The translations under genes and the position numbers were made by a program. Source: Stutzerimonas stutzeri TS44 (lineage in GTDB: Bacteria; Pseudomonadota; Gammaproteobacteria; Pseudomonadales; Pseudomonadaceae). From it: DNA of 64,000 bases. Under the pieces are notes generated by a model that worked only from the letters and a program-made list of their open reading frames with translations, did not search any database and had not been told where the DNA came from. The DNA lies in contig AJXE01000004.1 of assembly GCA_000263395.1 (NCBI GenBank), positions 1-64,000 of the forward strand, written 5' to 3'. This document shows, one piece after another, positions 58,446 to 64,000 of this stretch (positions within the stretch are counted from its first letter, which is position 1; the number at the start of each line of letters is the position of its first letter).

Positions 58446-58607
58446 ATGACTGACGCAGCGATTCGGATGATGGGCAACGGTGAGGCGCAATACTGGCGTG
58501 CCGGCGGCGTGCCGGGTGACCCGGAGGAGCCAGGCGTGCCGGTGCAACCGGGCGAGCCGGGCGAACCGACCATTCCCGATCAGCCGCCGCCGGCGCCGGT
58601 CGCCTGA
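58446..58607 (+). CDS. Tiny Pro/Gly-rich collagen-like protein of unknown function
   Basis: The 53-residue ORF begins MTDAAIRMMGNGEAQYWRAGG and ends in a Pro/Gly/Glu-rich tail with G-x-P triplets (GVPGDPEEPGVPVQPGEPGEP, split by this listing into two adjacent segments). It has a strong ribosome binding site (GGAGGG) seven bases before the ATG, which argues for translation. It has no signal peptide or known domain. A small inverted repeat (GCACCC-AATTCC-GGGTGC, 58406-58423) lies just upstream. Confidence 0.5.
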   Translation: MTDAAIRMMGNGEAQYWRAGGVPGDPEEPGVPVQPGEPGEPTIPDQPPPAPVA

Positions 58608-58626
58608 GCGCGCCGGGCGTCCGTTT

Positions 58627-59964
58627 TCACTCGCCGAACGGATAGGTATCCGGCAGCGCCGTGTCGTCGAAACGGCGCGGACCGACCGGCGTCACCGCGC
58701 GGGTCTGCTCGAACCAGACCAGCGCATCGAACTGCTCGGCCAGTACCGCGCGGAAATAGTGGCTCTGCCGCTCGGTCCGCGGCCGGTAGATCACCCCGAT
58801 GGCGCGCTCCAGGCGCGGCTGGGCCAGTGCCTGGCGCAGTTCGTCGTGCGCCTCGCTGCGCCACTCGGTGAGCGAAGCACCGTGCCCGGCACGAAGAAAC
58901 AGCTGTTCCCAGCTGTCCGGCCGCGACGGCAGCACCTGCTTGACCTGCATCGGCTCGTCCCAGTTGTCCGCGGCGGCCACGCTGCCGCGATCGGTGGCCA
59001 TGCCGATCAGCACCGCATCGCGGCCGAACGCGGTGCGACACAGCTCGCCGATGTTGAACTCGCCGTCCCAGCCCATCGACGTCGCCGCCGCGTTGCCGAT
59101 GTGCGAGTTGTGTGCCCAGACCACCGCACGGGCCTGCGCCCCGCGATGCTCCAGCAGGGCGCGCAGGGTGTCGAACATGTGCCGGTCGCGCAGGTTCCAG
59201 GATTCGCTGGAGCGGCGGTACATGGCGCGGTAGTACTGCTCGGCGGCGAGCACGACATGGGCGTTGCGCGCCGCATCGAAGAAACGTTCGCCGTCGCTTG
59301 CGGCGTACTGCAGGCGGCGCTCCAGCAGCGTACGCAGCTGCTCTACCACCGCGTCCTCGCAGGACGGTTCACCCAGCAGCACGTGCTGGCCGTAGGCGGC
59401 CGGTTCGTCGTGCCACGGACTCAGGCAGCCGTATCGCTGGCGTGCTGCGCCGGCGGCGGGCGGGTCGACCTGGTCGAGATAGCGCAACACCTCGGCAATC
59501 GAGGAACCCAGGCTGTACACGTCCAGGCCGCGAAACTCCACGCGCTGCGCCGCCGGCAGGCCGTCGTTGTGCTGGCGCAGCCAGCGGGTGAACGCCGCCA
59601 CCTCGCGATTGCGCCACATCCAGGTGGGAAAGCGCTTGAAGGCGTCCTCCACCCAGGCGGCGGGCTGTCGCTGACGCACATGGCGGTCGATCCAGGCGGC
59701 GTCCGGCCAGTCGGCTTCGACGGCGACGATGGAGAAACCGTGACGCTCGATCAGCCGGCGGGTGATGGCCGCCCGTGCACGGTAGAACTCGGAGGTGCCG
59801 TGGCTGGCTTCGCCGAGCAGCACCACGCGGGCATCGGCGAAACGCTCGAAGGCGTCGGCGAAGGCGGGGTCGTCGAGGTCCGGCAACGGTTGCGCGTGCC
59901 GGCGCAGCAGCTCGACCAGTTGTTCTTCGTCGTGCTCGGCGGCGCGGGGGAGGGATGCGCGCAT
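58627..59964 (-). CDS. Erythromycin-esterase-family hydrolase-like protein
   Basis: The 445-residue cytoplasmic protein belongs to the erythromycin esterase superfamily (Ere). The family core is seen as LLGEASHGTSEFYRARA near residue 49, with Glu and His, FSIVAVEADWPDA near 80 and VVWAHNSHIGNA near 265. Only some members hydrolyse macrolides; a chromosomal copy in Pseudomonas may have another substrate. AGGAG precedes the ATG at 59964. A longer in-frame ORF exists upstream without a ribosome binding site. It converges on the tiny Pro/Gly-rich ORF. Confidence 0.87.
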   Translation of the reverse strand: MRASLPRAAEHDEEQLVELLRRHAQPLPDLDDPAFADAFERFADARVVLLGEASHGTSEFYRARAAITRRLIERHGFSIVAVEADWPDAAWIDRHVRQRQPAAWVEDAFKRFPTWMWRNREVAAFTRWLRQHNDGLPAAQRVEFRGLDVYSLGSSIAEVLRYLDQVDPPAAGAARQRYGCLSPWHDEPAAYGQHVLLGEPSCEDAVVEQLRTLLERRLQYAASDGERFFDAARNAHVVLAAEQYYRAMYRRSSESWNLRDRHMFDTLRALLEHRGAQARAVVWAHNSHIGNAAATSMGWDGEFNIGELCRTAFGRDAVLIGMATDRGSVAAADNWDEPMQVKQVLPSRPDSWEQLFLRAGHGASLTEWRSEAHDELRQALAQPRLERAIGVIYRPRTERQSHYFRAVLAEQFDALVWFEQTRAVTPVGPRRFDDTALPDTYPFGE

Positions 59965-60150
59965 GCGTGACTCCTGCGGGGTGCTCAGCGACAGACTAGT
60001 CCGCGCGAAAGCCCGTGCCAGCGCCTCCGGTCGGGTCGGCCGACATGTCGCGAAAGAACTTGGCGGGCCGCTTTGCGCTCTAACGCATACACTTGGGATT
60101 GGTGGCGTTTGCTGCCGGCCTGGCTTTGGATAAGAACGAGGGGCTGCCAA

Positions 60151-60384
60151 ATGACAACCTGGATCATCGCCTACAACAAAGATGGCAACACATTGACGCT
60201 GAAGGTCGAGTCAGCGCACCAACCGGATATCGACGAGGCTGTCGAGATCGTGACGCGCAGGGCCGAGCAGGAATACGCCGGCGAGGATATCGAGCACGAG
60301 CACGACCCGGACATGGAAAGCACACCGGCGACGCGGCTGGCCGAGCGCTACGGCATTACCGTCACGGGTATTTCCGAGGCCTGA
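60151..60384 (+). CDS. Small acidic protein of unknown function
   Basis: The 77-residue acidic protein begins MTTWIIAYNKDGNTLTL and is rich in Glu and Asp (EDIEHEHDPDMES). It has no signal peptide. GAGGGG is eight bases before the ATG, so translation is likely. I do not recognise the family. It is divergent from the esterase-like gene and followed by a hairpin. Confidence 0.6.
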   Translation: MTTWIIAYNKDGNTLTLKVESAHQPDIDEAVEIVTRRAEQEYAGEDIEHEHDPDMESTPATRLAERYGITVTGISEA

Positions 60385-60418
60385 TTAGGCCAGCGGTCAG
60401 ATTTTCCATCCCCGAACA

Positions 60419-60452
60419 GAAACCGGTGCCGACCCGCTTTGGCGCCGGTTTC
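60419..60452 (+). repeat. Imperfect inverted repeat, possible terminator
   Basis: GAAACCGG-T-GCC and GGC-G-CCGGTTTC (60419-60430 and 60441-60452) pair with one mismatch around a ten-base loop, 35 bases after the small acidic gene. No T tract follows, so termination is uncertain. Confidence 0.4.
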
Positions 60453-60592
60453 GGTCGTGCCGGTGAAACGCTCCAAGACCGCCGGAGTGCGCCTTGCGCA
60501 CTCGTTTGCCGGCGTAGGGTGGGAAAACCGCAAAACCTTTTCCGCCGGGCCTTCCGCGCCGGCGCAGCACCTGCCAGGCATGCGGGCGGCGG

Positions 60593-61153
60593 TCAGTCCA
60601 GCAGCTTCAGGTGCGAGGTGTCCGGTGGCGGCACATCGCTGGCGCGGCGGCGCTCGCTCATGTCGCTGCCGACCGGCGCCAGGCTGAACTGTGACAGGTC
60701 CACGCGCGGTGGCGTCGGTTCCGGGCGGGCGTCCTGCAGGTCGACGCCGACCGGGGCGATCCCGAAGTCGGGCGCCTCGACGTCGGCGAAGGCGGCCATG
60801 TACTCATCGCGCGGCGCCACCTTGAGCGGGCCGGGCGCGCGGCTTGTGCCATCGGCTACCGGAGCCGGCGCAGCGGATGCGGCGTTGGCCGGCGGCGGTG
60901 CCAGTTCGATTTCCTCGACATCCACCGGCATCGGTTTGACTTCCACCTGCGCGCCGGCGCGTTCCATCGCCAGGCGGTACTTCTCCACGGCGTCGAAATC
61001 CAGGTTCTGCTTGATGACGATGCGGCGTCCGGAAAACAGCAGGGCGATGCGCTGAGCATCGGCCTGGAACAGCCGGCTCAGGTTGGCTTCGACCTGTTCG
61101 AGGCGGGCGCCGGGAAGCAGCTGGCCGGAAAAGGCGATCTCGTAGAGGCTCAT
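60593..61153 (-). CDS. Unknown protein with a disordered tail and a repeated short motif
   Basis: The 186-residue protein has an ordered N-terminal part (about 1-75; MSLYEIAFSGQLLPGA, Leu- and Arg-rich). From about residue 78 it turns Pro/Ala/Asp-rich and probably disordered. In the tail the short pattern APVG-x-D occurs twice, as FGIAPVGVDL and FSLAPVGSDM. AGGA precedes the ATG at 61153. It lies 107 bases downstream of the SNF2 helicase gene on the same strand, so the two may be co-expressed. I do not recognise the family; the first 75 residues could be a small alpha/beta domain. Confidence 0.65.
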   Translation of the reverse strand: MSLYEIAFSGQLLPGARLEQVEANLSRLFQADAQRIALLFSGRRIVIKQNLDFDAVEKYRLAMERAGAQVEVKPMPVDVEEIELAPPPANAASAAPAPVADGTSRAPGPLKVAPRDEYMAAFADVEAPDFGIAPVGVDLQDARPEPTPPRVDLSQFSLAPVGSDMSERRRASDVPPPDTSHLKLLD

Positions 61154-61260
61154 CGGAAGGTCCTTGTGCGAGGCGAGGGCGAGCGCGTGGATAGCCGGGC
61201 AAGCTTGGCCGAAAAGCCCGCTGCCATCCAGTGAACACGTCCCATTGGCGAGTGTGGGTG

Positions 61261-64000
61261 TCAGTCCGGCAGCGGCGCCAGCAGCGCATCGATATCGCCC
61301 TGCTGCAGGCGCCAGTCGTCCGTCGCGCCGCTGTCCAGCACGCCGGCGGCAAGTTCCGCCTTGCGTGCCTGCAGCTGCTGGATCTTCTCCTCGACACTGC
61401 CGCGGGTGATCAGCTTGTAGACGAACACCGGCTTGTCCTGACCGATGCGGTAGGCGCGGTCGGTGGCCTGGTTTTCCGCCGCCGGGTTCCACCACGGGTC
61501 GTAGTGGATGACGGTGTCGGCGGCGGTGAGGTTCAGGCCGGTGCCGCCGGCCTTGAGGCTGATCAGGAACAGCGGCACCTCGCCGTTCTGGAACTGCCGC
61601 ACCGGCGTGCGCCGGTCACGGGTGTCGCCGGTGATGATCACGTAGGGCATGTCGCGTTGGCGCAGCTCGTCCTCGATCAGTGCGAGCATCGAGGTGAACT
61701 GCGAGAACAGCAGTACCCGCCGGCCTTCGGCCAGCAGCTCGTCGAGCATCTGCATGAGGCTGTCGAGCTTGGCCGAATGGCCGCCGCGCGTCACCCGGGA
61801 GCTGTCGACCTTGACCAGGCGTAGGTCGCAGCAGACCTGGCGCAGCTTGAGCAGGGCTTCGAGGATGACGATCTGACTGCGCGCCAGGCCCTTGCGGTCG
61901 ATCTCCTCGCGCACCTTGCGGTCCATCGCCAGACGCACCGTCTCGTAGAGGTCGCGCTGCGCCGGGCTCAGGTCGATCCAGTGGACGATCTCGGTCTTCG
62001 GCGGCAGCTCGCGGGCCACCTCTTCCTTGCGCCGGCGCAGCAGGAACGGGCGGATGCGCGCGACCAGATGCTGCAGACGGTCGCGGTCGCCGTGCTTCTC
62101 GATCGGCGTGCGGTAGCTGCGGGTAAAACTGCGCGCATCGCCGAGCCAGCCGGGCATGAGGAAATGGAACAGCGACCACAGCTCTCCGAGGTGATTTTCC
62201 AGTGGCGTGCCGGTCAGACACAGGCGTTGCCGGGCGACCAGCCGGCCGGCGGCCTGCGCGGCCTTGCTGCTGGCATTCTTGATGTTCTGCGCCTCGTCCA
62301 GCACCAGCAGGTGCAGCGGCTGTGCGACGAGCTGTTCGATGTCGCGTGGCAGCAGGGCGTAGGTGGTCAGCAGCAGGTCGTGCTCGGCGAGCCGTGCGAA
62401 GTGCTGCTGCCGATCGCTGCCGTGCAGGGTGAGCACGCGCAGTTGTGGGGTGAAGCGCGCCGCTTCGTCCTGCCAGTTGGGAATCAGGCTGGTGGGCATG
62501 ACCACCAGGCTTGGGCGGTCGAGACGGCCGGCCTGCTTTTCCAGCAGCAGGTGGGCGAGGGTCTGCAGCGTCTTGCCCAGGCCCATGTCGTCGCCGAGGA
62601 TGCCGCCGACGTCCAGCGCGCGCAGGGCCTGCATCCAGCTCAGGCCGTCGAGCTGGTAGGGGCGCAGCGTCGCGCGCAGGCCCGGTGGCGCGGCGACGGG
62701 CTGCTGAGTGTAATCGCGCAGGCGTCGGGCGAAGTCGAGCAGCTGCTCGCCGCCGTTCCAGGCGAACGGCAGCGCCTCGAGCTGGCCGAGGCGCGCAGCG
62801 TCGAGGCGTGACAGGCGCAGGCTGTCGCCGCTCGGCTGGTCACGCAGGTACAGCTCGCCCAGCGTGGCGAGGATTGGTTTGAGCCGGCCGAACGGCAGTA
62901 GCACCTGCAACGGCCGGTCGTCCACCACGCTGCGCCGGCCCAGTGCGACCCGGAGCGTTTCGTCGTCGGCGCGCTGGGCCAGGTTCTGCGGGGCGAGCAG
63001 GGCGGGATTGCGGCGGATGACACTGAGCAGCACCGGCAGCAGGCTGATGCGCTGGCCTTCGACGAGGATACCCAGCTGCAGGTCGAACCAACTGTGCTCC
63101 GGCGATTCGTCCAGCTCGGCGTACCACTGCTCGACCGGTGCCAGGTCGTAGGCGAAACCGGGTTGCATGACGATCTGCCAGCCTTGCTGGCGCAGCAGCG
63201 ACAGTTGCGCCTCGGCGAAGTGCTGCCAGGCGCTCTCGCTGGGCAGCTCGAACATTTCCGCCGAATCCTTCGGCAGCGCCGGGCTCTGCCGTAGCGCCGG
63301 GCGAAAGCCCAGCTGCTGCAGTCGCTGACGCAGCGCCTGTTCGGCCGCCGGCTGGCGGGCGATGCTGAGCACGCGCTCGCCTTCGGCCTGGCGCAGGCGC
63401 TGCTCGCCCTTGGCCTTGCCGTGGGTGGCGAGGCTGCCATAGACGAAGCTCAGGCCGGCGCGGTGCTGCTGCTCGTTGACCATCCGCCCGCTGGCGGGCT
63501 GCCAGGCCAGCGCCTGATGGCTGCCGAGCGTCAGGCGGGCGATGGGCTGCAAGTCGTCGATGCGCTGTTCTTCGGCCCGGGTCGGCACCGGCAGCTGCGG
63601 CGCGATCTCGCTGAGCGACAGGCTGAACAGCCCGGCCTGGTTCGGCGACACCGCCGGGGCTTCGAGCAGGTGGCGCGCCAGGGGTGCCGACAGGCCGTGC
63701 TCGATCAGGCCGACCTCGTTGGTCGCGTCGTCGCGGTAGTACAGCGGATCCACGGCGGTCAGCGCCTCGGCGCCGCCCTCGACCTCCAGCACCGGACGCA
63801 GGGCGTCTTCGTGCTGCTGCCAGGCGAAGCGGGCCGGGCGGCGATGGCCCGTCTGCAGCGCCGGGGCATCCCAGTCGAGAAACGCGCGACCGCTTTCCAG
63901 CAGCAGACGCAGGGCCTCGGCGCCGTTCTCGCCGGTCAGGGCGAAACGGTTGCTGGCGATCGGTGCCAGTGCCAGCAGCGCGGCGATATGCAGGTCCAGC
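61261..64000 (-). CDS. SNF2-family DEAD/DEAH helicase, cut by the right edge
   Basis: The C-terminal 913 codons are present; the start lies beyond position 64000 and the reading frame is open to the edge. The SNF2 ATPase motifs are clear: GDDMGLGKTLQTLAHL (Walker A), DEAQNIKN (DExx box), LTGTPLENHLGELWSLFHFL (motif III) and the helicase C-terminal motifs LFSQFTSM, SLKAGGTGLNLTAADTVI and DRAYRIGQ. The missing N terminus often carries a SWIM zinc finger in this family. Such proteins translocate on DNA; RapA recycles RNA polymerase, but this is a separate SNF2 type. The unknown 186-residue gene follows it. Confidence 0.9.
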   Translation of the reverse strand, partial: LDLHIAALLALAPIASNRFALTGENGAEALRLLLESGRAFLDWDAPALQTGHRRPARFAWQQHEDALRPVLEVEGGAEALTAVDPLYYRDDATNEVGLIEHGLSAPLARHLLEAPAVSPNQAGLFSLSLSEIAPQLPVPTRAEEQRIDDLQPIARLTLGSHQALAWQPASGRMVNEQQHRAGLSFVYGSLATHGKAKGEQRLRQAEGERVLSIARQPAAEQALRQRLQQLGFRPALRQSPALPKDSAEMFELPSESAWQHFAEAQLSLLRQQGWQIVMQPGFAYDLAPVEQWYAELDESPEHSWFDLQLGILVEGQRISLLPVLLSVIRRNPALLAPQNLAQRADDETLRVALGRRSVVDDRPLQVLLPFGRLKPILATLGELYLRDQPSGDSLRLSRLDAARLGQLEALPFAWNGGEQLLDFARRLRDYTQQPVAAPPGLRATLRPYQLDGLSWMQALRALDVGGILGDDMGLGKTLQTLAHLLLEKQAGRLDRPSLVVMPTSLIPNWQDEAARFTPQLRVLTLHGSDRQQHFARLAEHDLLLTTYALLPRDIEQLVAQPLHLLVLDEAQNIKNASSKAAQAAGRLVARQRLCLTGTPLENHLGELWSLFHFLMPGWLGDARSFTRSYRTPIEKHGDRDRLQHLVARIRPFLLRRRKEEVARELPPKTEIVHWIDLSPAQRDLYETVRLAMDRKVREEIDRKGLARSQIVILEALLKLRQVCCDLRLVKVDSSRVTRGGHSAKLDSLMQMLDELLAEGRRVLLFSQFTSMLALIEDELRQRDMPYVIITGDTRDRRTPVRQFQNGEVPLFLISLKAGGTGLNLTAADTVIHYDPWWNPAAENQATDRAYRIGQDKPVFVYKLITRGSVEEKIQQLQARKAELAAGVLDSGATDDWRLQQGDIDALLAPLPD

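Noticed and set aside
58627-59964. Acquired macrolide resistance gene
   Set aside because: Base composition and neighbours look chromosomal, there are no mobile-element signs, and the family includes many non-resistance members.

Overview
The window is 64 kb of high-GC chromosome from a Pseudomonas-type gammaproteobacterium, most likely of the Stutzerimonas (P. stutzeri) or a close group. The species call is an inference. It rests on AmrZ, FlgZ/YcgR, the Pseudomonas arrangement of flagellar genes, GacS, the NAGGN osmoprotectant operon and uniformly Pseudomonas-like housekeeping genes. There is no insertion sequence, prophage, integrase or CRISPR array. Apart from the SNF2 gene cut by the right edge, every gene looks intact.

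Layout. (1) 1-1400: the ribbon-helix-helix regulator AmrZ, two small unknown membrane or exported proteins, and a tRNA-Arg(CCU) with its own promoter. (2) 1500-17400: a flagellar block. On the minus strand are flgZ (c-di-GMP brake), flgN, flgM and flgA. On the plus strand are cheV, cheR and then flgBCDE and flgFGHIJKL. Promoters read from sequence fit the Pseudomonas flagellar hierarchy: sigma-54 sites before flgA, flgB and flgF, and a sigma-28 site before flgM. (3) 17500-25300: a ComEA-like protein, a DUF1232 protein, a translationally coupled three-gene unit of unknown function (XRE-type regulator, unknown, Sel1-repeat), the Prc/AlgO protease, a quinone oxidoreductase, aminopeptidase ApeB and an RluA-type pseudouridine synthase. 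(4) 25300-30400: minCDE, an LpxL-type acyltransferase, and an alpha/beta hydrolase gene overlapping an MlaA-like gene. (5) 30800-35600: yjcH-actP acetate uptake, a short-chain dehydrogenase, a CynX-type transporter and a hypothetical gene. (6) 35600-43700: yheU, a 7TM hybrid histidine kinase, and the NAGGN osmoprotectant operon (M42 peptidase, ngg, asnO) with an AlgU-like promoter. (7) 43700-48400: a LysR regulator, DUF1127, a TSUP exporter, a CxxCH haem-type protein and mnmC. (8) 48400-64000: gacS, a TRIC/UPF0126 protein, cysM, rlmD, relA, mazG, DUF2058, a tiny Pro/Gly-rich ORF, an erythromycin-esterase-like protein, two small unknown proteins and a SNF2 helicase running off the edge.

A common theme is the switch between motile and stressed or sessile life: AmrZ, FlgZ, GacS, RelA, Prc/AlgO and osmoprotection are all here. 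The best candidates for undescribed biology are the coupled three-gene unit at 18.7-19.9 kb, the hydrolase/MlaA pair at 28.3-30.4 kb, and the SNF2 neighbour with a disordered tail carrying a repeated short motif at 60.6 kb. Coordinates and motifs were read by eye; no database search was possible.
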